In this document: piece by piece, positions 22,217 through 32,200 of the stretch
Layout of the letters: the number at the start of each line of letters is the position of its first letter
Numbering within the stretch: position 1 is the stretch's first letter
Origin: an uncultured Eubacteriales bacterium
GTDB lineage: Bacteria > Bacillota > Clostridia > Lachnospirales > CAG-274
Direction: 5' to 3'
NCBI GenBank assembly: GCA_949738935.1
Contig: CATJCJ010000345.1
Span: forward strand, 1-44,559
DNA: 44,559 bases
Notes under the pieces: model-generated
The model's database searches: none
The model's input: the letters and a program-made list of their open reading frames with translations, nothing else
Told to the model about the DNA's origin: nothing
Translations under genes and position numbers: made by a program

Positions 22217-23284
22217 TTATTTCACTCCCATATTAAATTTATTTAAGGTGAAAATTTCAGTTTCTTCGCAGGTTACATTTATATATCCGTTATTAAGCTT
22301 AAAACTTGTTATATCATTAACTCCAAGACTGTTTACGGCAATATTAAGAAGTTTAGCATAACTAAGTTCAGTCTTTTGAAAATTTATCTGTGAAAAGTAT
22401 TTTAAAATATCATTTTTTATGTTCTCAAGCGTTGCTTCACTGCTGTATGTGTTGTCAAGCTCCACATTTCCGCTTACAGTGATTTGCTTAAGGCCCGCAC
22501 TAAATACTTCGCATATCGCACCTATAGGTGCTGTACCCGAACCATCACCATTTTTGAGAGGGTCTATATAATTCTGCACCAGTTCAACCGTTGCAATATC
22601 AGCCGCTTCTCCGTTGTCACCGCAAATATATACATTTACTTTATTATTGACCGTTTTGTCCCTTACGGCCTTTGCACCGCCAACGCCGATACATTCAGTA
22701 GCCCATAAAATATAATGAGCTTTATTTCCGCTTGTGGCAGGCATTGAAAGCCTTAAATGATAGCGCTCTCTTAAAGCCGCGTCTGTTTCCTCATTCGTCC
22801 CGCCCTCTATAGGATTTGGGTTTGTTATGCTTTTAATATTTGAGTTTGAAGTTATAAGCTTCGTAACCGTGTTCGCCGTTGTATTTCCTATTTCTCCTGC
22901 CTCAACCGCAATAATTGGAATATACGCTTTGCCTTTTACCTCATAATCTGATGTGATTTCATATTGAATATCATCAGCGCATACGAGTGTACCCGCATAT
23001 AAAATACCGTTGCCCGTAACCTCAATATGCCCTTTCGCTTTCTGTGCTTTTTTCCTCTTAATATCAGTCCACTGTAAAACATATGCGTCAAGCTCATCAC
23101 CCTGTAATTTATCAACATTCAATTTATCAGCTGTAGAAGTTAAAAGCTGTAAAAGTTCGTGTATTTTAAGGGAAAAGGCTTTGAACATTTCCCAAAGCCA
23201 AGTACCTTTAATTTTTGAGTATGTTTCAGGCATCTCGTTAAGCAAATCTGACTGAATATCGCTTATTTCCTCATTGTAGTTCAA
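22217..23284 (-). CDS. Baseplate J-like protein (XkdT type)
   Basis: 355 aa. It matches the Baseplate_J family: start region YSKIKGTWLWEMFKAFSLKI, central KRKKAQKAKGHIEVTGNGIL and GGTNEETDAALRERYHLRLS. It forms the wedge of the contractile-tail baseplate, linking hub and fibres. Overlaps the upstream gene by four bases. Confidence 0.92.
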   Translation of the reverse strand: MNYNEEISDIQSDLLNEMPETYSKIKGTWLWEMFKAFSLKIHELLQLLTSTADKLNVDKLQGDELDAYVLQWTDIKRKKAQKAKGHIEVTGNGILYAGTLVCADDIQYEITSDYEVKGKAYIPIIAVEAGEIGNTTANTVTKLITSNSNIKSITNPNPIEGGTNEETDAALRERYHLRLSMPATSGNKAHYILWATECIGVGGAKAVRDKTVNNKVNVYICGDNGEAADIATVELVQNYIDPLKNGDGSGTAPIGAICEVFSAGLKQITVSGNVELDNTYSSEATLENIKNDILKYFSQINFQKTELSYAKLLNIAVNSLGVNDITSFKLNNGYINVTCEETEIFTLNKFNMGVK

Positions 23285-24312
23285 TTTTTATCACCTCCGG
23301 TTATAATAACCGTTTTGCTGTTTGAGTCCCATTCAGTTTCATATCCCGTTTCTCTCGCCAAATCTCTGATAAAACAATAAGCCAAATCGTCATAAATCCT
23401 CGTGTGTATATCAAGAAGCCTGCCATTAGCGGTAACTCTCTTTCGTTCTGCATTCCAGCCAACATCAATACCAAGCAATAACAAAAATTCCCTTGCATTA
23501 ACAAGATTTGAGCCATTAATATTTATTCCGCTTACAGTCTTTTTTTCATTATTTATCTGAATTGATATTTGCTGAAATTCAATTTTATTATCTTTTATAA
23601 TTACTGTTTTATTGTCTGAATCCCATTGGATATTTTTGTTTGTTTCAACGGATAAGTCACGCACATAGCAGTATGCCGAACCGTTATAAATTTCTGTATG
23701 AATATCAAGCACTTTTCCGTTAGCGGTAACTCTTTTCTTTTCGGCGTTCCAACCGACGTCTATGCCAAACATCTCAAGTATATCTCTTGCTCTTACAAGA
23801 TTATGCCCATCAACATTTATGCCGCTGACATTAGCTTTTGTATTGTTTATATGAGCCTTAACCGTATGAAATTCAACTACTGTACCATTATCTTCTTTAG
23901 CCTCATTTGTCACAAAAATATATTCTTTAAAACTAACATTACAGCGAATATTTTCGACTCTATCGTAATAGTATTTAAAGCTTGTTATCGAAACGGCTAT
24001 ATTCAAAAGCTCGTTAAGTCCGTCGGTAACAACAACACGCATAGGTATTTTCTTTGTTGAAACATATCCTAAAAGGTTTAATACTTCTATTCCCGTATCT
24101 TTAGCAAAGTCATAATGCTTTGTCGGCAGAAACAAATCCAAAGAAAAACTCCTTGGCTTTTTATTTCCCAGAAGCGTTATAGTTGATGTATGAGTTGTCA
24201 TTTCCTCATTCGCCAAATCCTGTACTATTTCAGGAAGCTCGTTGGGAATTACGGGAACTTCTACTACCTTTTCGTTATTATTATAGCTTAAAAACATTTT
24301 AATCGAAGTCAT
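23281..24312 (-). CDS. Tail hub-type protein with two copper-amine-oxidase-like stalk domains
   Basis: 343 aa from the ATG at 24312, eight bases after AGGAGG. Residues about 1-145 resemble the N-terminal domain of XkdP-type tail proteins (VPVIPNELPEIVQDLANEEM). In place of the usual LysM domain it has two stalk domains of about 95 residues (about 148-243 and 252-343), each with a GWNAEKKRVTANGKVLDIHT-type motif. Such domains occur in secreted cell-wall proteins of Clostridia. They may touch the wall during injection. Gene order is unusual in that it follows the XkdU-like gene. Confidence 0.75.
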   Translation of the reverse strand: MTSIKMFLSYNNNEKVVEVPVIPNELPEIVQDLANEEMTTHTSTITLLGNKKPRSFSLDLFLPTKHYDFAKDTGIEVLNLLGYVSTKKIPMRVVVTDGLNELLNIAVSITSFKYYYDRVENIRCNVSFKEYIFVTNEAKEDNGTVVEFHTVKAHINNTKANVSGINVDGHNLVRARDILEMFGIDVGWNAEKKRVTANGKVLDIHTEIYNGSAYCYVRDLSVETNKNIQWDSDNKTVIIKDNKIEFQQISIQINNEKKTVSGININGSNLVNAREFLLLLGIDVGWNAERKRVTANGRLLDIHTRIYDDLAYCFIRDLARETGYETEWDSNSKTVIITGGDKN

Positions 24313-24850
24313 CGTCAAGTCCTCCTAATATTGTACCGGCAACGCTTTGTGATACGCTTTTCCAAGTATAAGGCAAAAGGGAATTCCAAGTAACCTCTTT
24401 AATCTCTCCCCAATTTACGTGGTCATATTCAAGCGTCATATCAAGATGATAAGGTATCATTGTTTCAAGGCTTCTCTTTACTACACCGAGATACTTATTA
24501 TATTCTACTTTCAGAAACCGTACAATAACTGTCATATTCTCAAATGCAATTTCGGCTGTAACACCCTGAACGCTGTTAGCCGCATTTTCAAGCAATTCTT
24601 TCGTAGCCGTACCCGTTCCCAAAAGCCTTGTTCTTACATAAGCACGCCTCTTATCAATATCGTCAAGTCTTTTGCTGATAGCCATTTCTTTTTCTTTAAG
24701 TTCCAAATACCAGTCTGCTGAATTTAAAAAAATCTGTTTGTAAAGATTATTTATTTTATTTTCAGAGGAAACAAATTTTACGCTTAAAGCTTTTATCAAA
24801 TCAAGAGTTACTTTATCTTTTCTATAGATTTTATGTATTAATTTAAGCAT
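24299..24850 (-). CDS. XkdU/YmfQ-like (DUF2313) baseplate protein
   Basis: 183 aa. The helical N-terminal half with FLNSADWYLELKEKEMAIS and RRAYVRTRLLGTGTATKELL, and the later ENMTVIVRFLK, fits the DUF2313 family, the baseplate component that normally follows baseplate J. Here it stands before it, separated by the hub protein. Confidence 0.75.
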   Translation of the reverse strand: MLKLIHKIYRKDKVTLDLIKALSVKFVSSENKINNLYKQIFLNSADWYLELKEKEMAISKRLDDIDKRRAYVRTRLLGTGTATKELLENAANSVQGVTAEIAFENMTVIVRFLKVEYNKYLGVVKRSLETMIPYHLDMTLEYDHVNWGEIKEVTWNSLLPYTWKSVSQSVAGTILGGLDDDFD

Positions 24851-24863
24851 TTTCTCCGTCTCC

Positions 24864-25856
24864 TTATAAATTTTCCAAAGTGCAGCTCATTGTATGGTTA
24901 CAGCCGTTTACTTTATGTCTTACAGATTTTATTCTGTAATTTTCATCAATTCCAAGCCAGTCGTCGATTATATGCATTACCCGTCCCGCTCTCGCTTTGT
25001 CGTGTCCTATAAAATCCATTAACAATTCGCATTTAAGTTTATTTTTCTCTTTTAACTCATTTTTTGCAAGCTCGGCTATATTATCTGCTTCATCGGAATT
25101 TACGCTGTAATTTTCAGCCAGTAAACCGTATTTTCTTATGCTCTCTTCATCTCTTGCAATAAACTGTCTTTCGGGCATTTCTCCGCTCGTTTTTGAATTA
25201 ACTTCAGCCGTAACGGCGTTTTTCATATCCTCGATTGAGTGTGTATATTTTCCTCTGCCGTGTGCGTTTTTGTCAGTAACGTCAAAAGCGGCAACATTTA
25301 CAGCAGGTTTGAAAATATAACTAATCGGCTCCGTTGACAATTGAAATACATAAATCTTTTCTGCTCTCATTTCATAGTAATATTTCTTTCCGTCATTATC
25401 CTGCTGTATTTTTATTAATTCCTTTATTATCTCGTTTACATTTTTTATATAAACACCTTTGACGTTTGCCGGCATATCGCATACGCTTCCGACAGATATT
25501 CCAACGTGAGAAAAAAGTTCTTTTATACACTCTGAAACGCTTTTATCCTTAAATTGAATGACAATATCGTTTTTGTTAAGATAAAAGCCAAAATCGCAAA
25601 CCTTAATTGTTCTTTTTGGGTAATTCCTGCTTACATTTACAACAATCCCTCTTATAAGTTCGCCTTCATCATTAAAAAGCTGGACAATATCGCCTGCCGT
25701 AATTAAAAGTCTTGGAATATATTTCTCATTCGTATCGGGAACGGAAAAAGAAAGGGTAACTCCAACTGTATCAAAATTCTCGTTCCAGCTTAAATCCGAA
25801 ACAAGACTTGTTATATCTTGGCTTTGACCGTTTTTAGTCAGCATTATTTTATACAT
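24864..25856 (-). CDS. XkdQ-like baseplate hub protein
   Basis: 330 aa. The start YKIMLTKNGQSQDITSLVSD, the GDIVQLFNDEGELIRGIVVN segment and the central VSECIKELFSHVGISVGSV are typical of XkdQ/late-control-D-type hub proteins, which form the central spike base at the end of the tail tube. It overlaps the XkdS-like gene by eight bases. Confidence 0.82.
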   Translation of the reverse strand: MYKIMLTKNGQSQDITSLVSDLSWNENFDTVGVTLSFSVPDTNEKYIPRLLITAGDIVQLFNDEGELIRGIVVNVSRNYPKRTIKVCDFGFYLNKNDIVIQFKDKSVSECIKELFSHVGISVGSVCDMPANVKGVYIKNVNEIIKELIKIQQDNDGKKYYYEMRAEKIYVFQLSTEPISYIFKPAVNVAAFDVTDKNAHGRGKYTHSIEDMKNAVTAEVNSKTSGEMPERQFIARDEESIRKYGLLAENYSVNSDEADNIAELAKNELKEKNKLKCELLMDFIGHDKARAGRVMHIIDDWLGIDENYRIKSVRHKVNGCNHTMSCTLENL

Positions 25857-26304
25857 AGTCCGTCACCGTTTCTGTTATTGTTATTAAACTGCTGTCTTTA
25901 AGAACAGCTGTAAATGATACTTTAAGCCCCTGCTTTTCCCTTTCAGCTTTCCAGTCTTTGATTTCTTTTATCATAGGATGCTTTAATAAATGCTCTGTAA
26001 CCTCTCGTTTAAGTTCGCTGTTAATATATCCCATCGGCAAAGTTCTTTCTCCGATATATTTATAAATACTTAATCCAAAAGTTTCCGTTTCACCTTTCAT
26101 ATAATCCTTATATACATTCAACGGTGTTCTCAAAACATTCTGAATATATTGTCTTACTTTCCTTAAATCTTCGCATTCGTTCAACACAGAGCCTTTCATA
26201 ATATGCTGCCCCGTTTCATAATCAAATAAGAAATCGACGCCCGTGTCAGTTACTTCATTTTCTGCCGTTTCAGTTACAGATTCGACAAAAGCACTCGGAA
26301 ACAT
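25849..26304 (-). CDS. XkdS-like (DUF2634) baseplate protein
   Basis: 151 aa from the ATG at 26304, which follows GAGGCGGTGG; the open frame to 26352 would add 16 residues without a ribosome site. TGVDFLFDYETGQHIMKGSV and LRTPLNVYKDYMKGETETFG match DUF2634 (gp25-like wedge proteins). Confidence 0.8.
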   Translation of the reverse strand: MFPSAFVESVTETAENEVTDTGVDFLFDYETGQHIMKGSVLNECEDLRKVRQYIQNVLRTPLNVYKDYMKGETETFGLSIYKYIGERTLPMGYINSELKREVTEHLLKHPMIKEIKDWKAEREKQGLKVSFTAVLKDSSLITITETVTDYV

Positions 26305-26422
26305 TTTTACCACCGCCTCTCGTTCTTTCACATTTGCAGTAACTTTGTACACTACTTCCTCTGTCCGGCGGTAATGTGCGAACAGGATATTCAGGCTGAT
26401 AGCCTTGTTTTTTCATATTCAT
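26270..26422 (-). CDS. Possible small protein between XkdR- and XkdS-like genes
   Basis: 50 aa, MNMKKQGYQPEYPVRTLPPD start, Cys-rich tail (SYCKCERTRGGG...ECFCRICN). Its ATG overlaps the stop of the XkdR-like gene, as in coupled genes, and it fills an otherwise empty gap, but its last 35 bases overlap XkdS in another frame. Confidence 0.45.
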   Translation of the reverse strand: MNMKKQGYQPEYPVRTLPPDRGSSVQSYCKCERTRGGGKNVSECFCRICN

Positions 26423-26748
26423 CACTCCAAATAAATATACAAATCTTTTATGCTCTCGAATTTGCCGAGAATATAAAGGCATTGATTATCGTTTCCTGCT
26501 ATACATATAAATTTATCGCCTATTTCATTAGGGTATTCGGAAACATAAAGCTCTTTTTCTGTTACTCCCGTATTGCCGTTTATAAGTCCTTTGATATTAA
26601 AAAATTCTGTAAATTCCAATGGAATTCCATTATAATAAATGCGTATTGTGGCGGGAGTATGAGAAACATACTCCCCAACGCACATACCTATTATTTTTTG
26701 ATTGTTTCTCTTATGGATTTCCTTTGCGAATTCAATATAGCCGTCCAT
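26422..26748 (-). CDS. XkdR-like (DUF2577) baseplate protein
   Basis: 108 aa. IIGMCVGEYVSHTPATIRIY and the late GDKFICIAGNDNQCLYILG fit the DUF2577 family of small OB-fold-like baseplate proteins. The position between tube and XkdS is as in PBSX. Confidence 0.72.
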   Translation of the reverse strand: MDGYIEFAKEIHKRNNQKIIGMCVGEYVSHTPATIRIYYNGIPLEFTEFFNIKGLINGNTGVTEKELYVSEYPNEIGDKFICIAGNDNQCLYILGKFESIKDLYIYLE

Positions 26749-26762
26749 ATCATTTTACCTGT

Positions 26763-27188
26763 TTAATCTATAGTCGAAAGTATCGTTACTTCTGTAAACG
26801 TAAACGGCATAGAACGGGTTACAAGTTTCTTAGCCTCCCAGTCGGCAAGAGTAATTTCCGTGAACTGGACGCCTGTAATCATATATTTTTCTGTTTTTCC
26901 AGTATTAGGGTCTGTAAGATTTGAGTAAATTTTAAATTCGGGGGTTGTTCCCGACTGATACGCCGCTATTAATTCAGCGTCCGCACCTGTATTTACTCTG
27001 GCACCCTCAAGCGTACCAGAGCCGTCGTAGCCAACATAAACGTGGTGTGTACAATAATCGCCTACGGGCGCGAAATCCTCAAACTGACCTGTCATTTTAA
27101 TATTAACCTTATTTATCTCAGCAAGAAAAGTATTATTCAAAAACACTTCTCCGCTTGTGCCTTTTAAAAATTTATTGTCGTCAAACAT
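26763..27188 (-). CDS. Tail tube protein (XkdM-like)
   Basis: 141 aa. LKGTSGEVFLNNTFLAEINK and the following KMTGQFEDFAPVGDYCTHHV match XkdM-type tail tube proteins. Forms the inner tube inside the contractile sheath; 12 bp behind the sheath gene. Confidence 0.9.
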   Translation of the reverse strand: MFDDNKFLKGTSGEVFLNNTFLAEINKVNIKMTGQFEDFAPVGDYCTHHVYVGYDGSGTLEGARVNTGADAELIAAYQSGTTPEFKIYSNLTDPNTGKTEKYMITGVQFTEITLADWEAKKLVTRSMPFTFTEVTILSTID

Positions 27189-27200
27189 ATTTTAACCTCC

Positions 27201-28280
27201 TTATTCCATTGTTACCGTAAACTTTAAGTTTTCCATACAGTTTAAAATTTTGATATTGCAGGCAACGAAAACACTTCTCTTAAAGGCCATAGCTTTTACT
27301 TTGTCGTCGGACCAATCCTGCGCTTCACTTTTTCCTGTTCCTATCCAAGCTGAACGCTGCAGTTCGACATCGATTTCAGCTTTATTCGCAAACTCTGAAT
27401 CAAGAACATCTTCTCGTGCTAAATTACTGAAATACTCATTAACGGCTCCGATAAACAACATTTGATTCATATATTTATTTTTAAATGAACCTTGGTATGT
27501 ATTTTTGAATTCATCACGAATATCGTCCATAATAAGGTTCATAGCCTCTACTGTCTCAATGTACTGCATATCCTCCGTCGCCGTATTTCCATTAAGAGTT
27601 ATAAGACTGTTTATTCCCGCGACAATTCTCACACCGTTTACATCGTTTGTAAGAACAAGCTGTCCCGAAGAAATTGCCGCATCAATATCGTCCACCTCTG
27701 TAACCCCTGATAAATCGGTGCATAGAAAATTGGTACAGCCTCTTGTAATATTGCATCCCGCTAATATCCCCAAAAGGCTTGGTAAATAATTAATTGCTGT
27801 CACTTCATTTCCGTTATTGTCGGCAGCGCTTTGATTAAAATACACATACTGCTTGCAGTCAGCTCCCTTTTGTGTTCCCACGGCTTTATAGGTATATCCC
27901 TGTTTATCCATTGATTTTATCCAGCTTGCCAAATCAGCTTGAGGCGTTTCACTTCCGGCAAAGGCAATCCAGCCAGTTCTTCTTACCGTCATTATAGCTT
28001 TGGCGAAATCCGAAAACTGTGTGCTGTTTCCGCTTATAACCACAACCTCAAAAGGTGTATAAGAAAGACATTTTTTAATTTGAGAGAGGCTATCCTCTGT
28101 GTAAAGGCTTTCTTCTATATCTGCGACAGTTTTATAAACTCTCGTTATGATATTAGTACCGCTTTCAGGCGCCCCTGTCGCGTCGTTTAAAAGAAGTATA
28201 GCCGTTCCTCTCTCGCTCCTTTGTATCAGCGTTGTAGCCAGCTGCTTAAATGTAATTGTTATTGTTGGTTTAGTCGCCAT
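27201..28280 (-). CDS. Tail sheath protein (XkdK-like)
   Basis: 359 aa from the ATG at 28280, the better of two ATGs relative to GGAGG. RSERGTAILLLNDATGAPES, then GWIAFAGSETPQADLASWIK, and C-terminal MAFKRSVFVACNIKILNCME follow the XkdK sheath pattern. Its presence shows that the phage has a contractile tail. Confidence 0.92.
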   Translation of the reverse strand: MATKPTITITFKQLATTLIQRSERGTAILLLNDATGAPESGTNIITRVYKTVADIEESLYTEDSLSQIKKCLSYTPFEVVVISGNSTQFSDFAKAIMTVRRTGWIAFAGSETPQADLASWIKSMDKQGYTYKAVGTQKGADCKQYVYFNQSAADNNGNEVTAINYLPSLLGILAGCNITRGCTNFLCTDLSGVTEVDDIDAAISSGQLVLTNDVNGVRIVAGINSLITLNGNTATEDMQYIETVEAMNLIMDDIRDEFKNTYQGSFKNKYMNQMLFIGAVNEYFSNLAREDVLDSEFANKAEIDVELQRSAWIGTGKSEAQDWSDDKVKAMAFKRSVFVACNIKILNCMENLKFTVTME

Positions 28281-28282
28281 AT

Positions 28283-28735
28283 TCATTCCTCCAAATTCTC
28301 GTTAATATACAAATCTTCCATAGTTTCATTTCCGATTACGTCCTTATCATCTATACCAAATTCCGTGGCAATCTCAAAATTAAAACTACAGTTTAATACA
28401 CCATCTGTCACTTTCTCAAATTCCAAATCATCAACATAAACAACACAATTTTCTTTTATATTAAAAGGCTCAAGAAAAGAAAAAGCTATTTTGTCCTCGA
28501 TTTCCATAATATCCGCCTTGCTATGTTTTCTGTCGGACGAGTAAAAGTATAAATTGAAATATACCTTTATTTCTCTTAAAGCGGATGAGAATAAGCCTGT
28601 GTTTACAGTATCCATAAATATCTTAAAGGACGGTCTTATAACAGGCTCTTCCATATCGCTGTCAGCTATGGGAATGTCCGTCACATCTGATATGTGATTA
28701 CAGATGGCTTTAAAAATATCTTTTAATATTATCAT
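28283..28735 (-). CDS. Phage tail terminator-like protein (DUF6838 type)
   Basis: 150 aa. EEPVIRPSFKIFMDTVNTGL followed by REIKVYFNLYFYSSDRKHSK fits the family of phage proteins ending the tail next to the head. The stop nearly touches the sheath start. Confidence 0.72.
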   Translation of the reverse strand: MIILKDIFKAICNHISDVTDIPIADSDMEEPVIRPSFKIFMDTVNTGLFSSALREIKVYFNLYFYSSDRKHSKADIMEIEDKIAFSFLEPFNIKENCVVYVDDLEFEKVTDGVLNCSFNFEIATEFGIDDKDVIGNETMEDLYINENLEE

Positions 28736-28739
28736 CAAA

Positions 28740-29216
28740 TCACCCTTTGTTAAGCGGTTCTGTTATCTTGTCAGCAAAATCTTCGCAGTCCTTTTCATAT
28801 TGGCTTTCAAACATATTTCTTGATACGCTGAAAATATGATATCCAAGTACATCTTTGATATATTTTCCGCCATTCTTTAAGTTTAGCTTACCGCTCTTTT
28901 TTGTTGTTCTTGTTTTAGGTGTAACTTGTTTGTGGTCATACTCTATTAAATGACCGTGAAAAGCGGGTGAACCTGAATAAACTCTTATACTGTCGGCACC
29001 TGTTTTACTGTATTTATAATATTTTCCTCTTTTTATACCTTTCTCAAAATTTCCTGTTTTCTTTCCGACTGACGACCTTGCTGTTTTTAAGGTACGATTT
29101 TTAAGTTTGTTTCCCTCTAACTGCATAAACTTTTTTACTTCTTTAGGATAAACTTCTCCAATCATTATCATTGTATCACTAAGCTCGTCAAGCCCTTCAA
29201 TATCAAACAAAGACAT
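28740..29216 (-). CDS. HK97 gp10-like head-tail/tail protein
   Basis: 158 aa from the ATG at 29216 (GGGGTGAT upstream). Basic centre (NRTLKTARSSVGKKTGNFEK) and SGSPAFHGHLIEYDHKQVTP are signatures of the gp10-like family, tail-completion proteins found between head closure and tail terminator. Confidence 0.82.
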   Translation of the reverse strand: MSLFDIEGLDELSDTMIMIGEVYPKEVKKFMQLEGNKLKNRTLKTARSSVGKKTGNFEKGIKRGKYYKYSKTGADSIRVYSGSPAFHGHLIEYDHKQVTPKTRTTKKSGKLNLKNGGKYIKDVLGYHIFSVSRNMFESQYEKDCEDFADKITEPLNKG

Positions 29217-29227
29217 AATAATCACCC

Positions 29228-32200
29228 CTACATCGCTCTTATTGCGTCAACAAATTTTCCTCCCACAATACCACCTATTTCCTCGGCGAAATCATCAATT
29301 CCCACAATATTCCCGCCGATAGTTACATTAACGTTTATATCGCCAAAACGTCTAATTTCCTTATCACCACCGTTGTGTATATATGTTGTCTGCGGCACAG
29401 TATTATTTTTTTTCACATTCGCGCCAAAATAGGGAACATCATTAAAACTAACAGAGGGCATATTAAACAAAGAAATATTAGGCGCTCTGTATTTAGCGTT
29501 TTCTCTCACCATCTGCGCCGATTTATCAGAGGGTATAATCTGTGCTCCCGTGGGGAGATTGATAATCTCTCCGCCGTGTTCGTTAATCTCCGTAAGACCA
29601 CCGCCAAAATAAGGTGTTCCTGTCGCGTTACCTTTATTTGTAGTTTTTGGTACGCCTCCAGTTGCAATCTGCATTTTTTGTTCGGGCATAAAAGGCAAAG
29701 GTCCTATAAAATTTGATTTTGTATTAAAGTTAATTTTAACATCCGCGTCAATCATATAAGGCTGGCTTAGCCTTTCAGATATAATATTTCTGTAGTTTTC
29801 AGCCGCCGTTAAGCCTTCTTGTATATTTTTATCGCTGAATATGCCCTTCGGGCAATTCTCGCCAAATTTCTCTGAAGCCTCAAAAAGTTCTTTAGCTTTT
29901 TCGGGCGAAAGCGATTTAGCGACAAGCATAGCCCCTAAATGCTCTTTTGAGGCCTCGTCTCCTCCGATTGCCCCTATAAAGTCCGCTTGTAACAAAGCAT
30001 TCTGAAGTTCTTGCGGAACTGTTTCAAGATTTTTAACGTCTTCCCGCATAGATTCTACTTCACTCTTCATTGCTTCATACAATTCCGCTATGTTTTCTCT
30101 CTGTATGCTGCTTATCGACGTTGATTGAACCGCTGCGTTTGCTATATTTCCTAAATTATCTTCAATCTGCTCTGCGGACATATCACCTTTGTTGAATTTG
30201 TCTATAAAACCGTATACATCCTTTTGATTCAGCGTGCTGTTCTCAAGAATTTTAAACTGCTCCGCCGCTAAGGCAAATTCATTTTTATAAGCGGATACAA
30301 TGGAGGCCCCTCCGAGAGATATACTTTTCGCGCCTAACTCTGACACTTTCTGAGCGTAGGTTTGGTTTGCTTCTTCCGTAATTTTTGCGAGTTCAGCGGA
30401 ATTTTCACCGTATGTAAGTTTAGCACCCGCAATAGTGTCTATCCTTGTTTGGTTATACGCTTCTTTTAATTTTCCCATTTCTTCTTTTGCGGACTCCATA
30501 AGAGACGCATAACTTTCCGCGCTCAAATCTCCGTTCGCGAAATCAAATTTAAGAGTTTCAAGTCTTGCCTCACTTTGCGCCGACGCTATTTTATCCTGTA
30601 TTTCCGCCTGTTGTTTAAGTATAGCCGAAACAGCTTCACTGCTGTCAAAATCCCAGTTATGTTCATATGCGTTTTCAATAGCTTGTTTAAGCTTTGTTCC
30701 TAAGCCTTGGCATTCTTTAGAGAGCAAGCTATAAAATTTAGCCGCGTCTTCACCAAAACTTTCCGCAAGTTCTGTATCGCTTATCATAAGTTTAATACCT
30801 ACGTCAAGGGCATATTGCTGGTCTTTTAAAGCCTTATTCATATTTTCGATATACTCATTCGCAATCTCCAAATACTCGTCTTTAGGTACACTCTCAGGGT
30901 CCAGCCCCAGCTTAAAATTAAGCTTATTAAGTTTTTTAGACGATTCAGAAAGTTCTTCTATACTTGACTGCGCCGCTTCATACGCTGATTTAGCGAGGTC
31001 GGTCTCCATATATGCGTTTTGACCAAAAATACCTTGTATTGCTTTTGAACATTCTTCAGCAGAAAGTTCTATATTTCCAAAATGCTCCGCAAGGTCTTCT
31101 TCTTTTGCCTCTGCGATAGCGTCTTTATATAGTAAAATGCTGCCGACAACGGCTCCTATAGCAACAGCAATCCAAGTGAGAGGACAGGCGAGCATTGATG
31201 TATTAAGAGCGAGTTGTACCGCTTTTAGAGCGGTTTCAGCTGTTTTCAGCTTGTTCATAAATGAGACAACTTTTGTTATAATACTAAACGCTTTTAGTCC
31301 TACAACGACACCTGCCGCAACAGACGCAAGTTTTGAAAAATTATTAATTATAAAAGCTACAGGTATTTTAATTAAGTCAAAAGCAGCTTTGCAAAAATTT
31401 ATGGCTTTAGGCAATTTTCTATCAAGCCAAGAAGCAAATTTTTCAGTCGCGCCCGGCAGCTTTTCGGAAAACCAGTTTAAAAATTTAGTTATATAAGGCT
31501 CTAATTTCTGCCCTAAAGTTATTTTTAAATCATCTATGGCAGAACCCGCTCTTGCCATCGCTCCGGCGTAATTGTTTGTCATTGTGTCCGCTACAGTATC
31601 AAGGGTACCTTTAGAGTTATGTAATTCGCTGTTAAACTCTTTCCACCTTGTAGAAAATTCATCTGTTTTTGCCGACCCTTCCTTAGCTGCGTCAAGAAGG
31701 TACTTGAATTGAGAATAATAATTAGTACCTGCGATAGCTTTTAGATTAGCGGTTATATCTTCATCTCCCATACCAACCATAGCAGCATTAAGGTCTGTAA
31801 GAATCGCTTCAAGCCCCCTAAATTTTTTATTGGCGTCAAAAACTTCAACACCCAAACTCTTCATTGTTTTAAGCGCCTTATCGTGAGTAGTCATTCTTAC
31901 AAGCATAGAATTCATAGCTGTACCGCCCTCGGCGCCTTTAAGTCCATTGTCTGCAAGTACGCCAAGAGCTGTTGAAAGGTCGTACATATTAACCCCAGCG
32001 GCTCTTGCGGCACCGCCGCTGCCTATAATAGCTTCCATAAGCTGAAGCATATTCTGATTAGATTTATTATTTGCGGCCGCGGCCATATCAAGATATTCTG
32101 TCAGCCGTTCTACGCCCACTCCCATAGCAGACATCGAATCCGTAACAAGGTCGGACGTTACGGCAAGGTCTGCTCCGGTTGCCTCCGACGCTCTAAGAAT

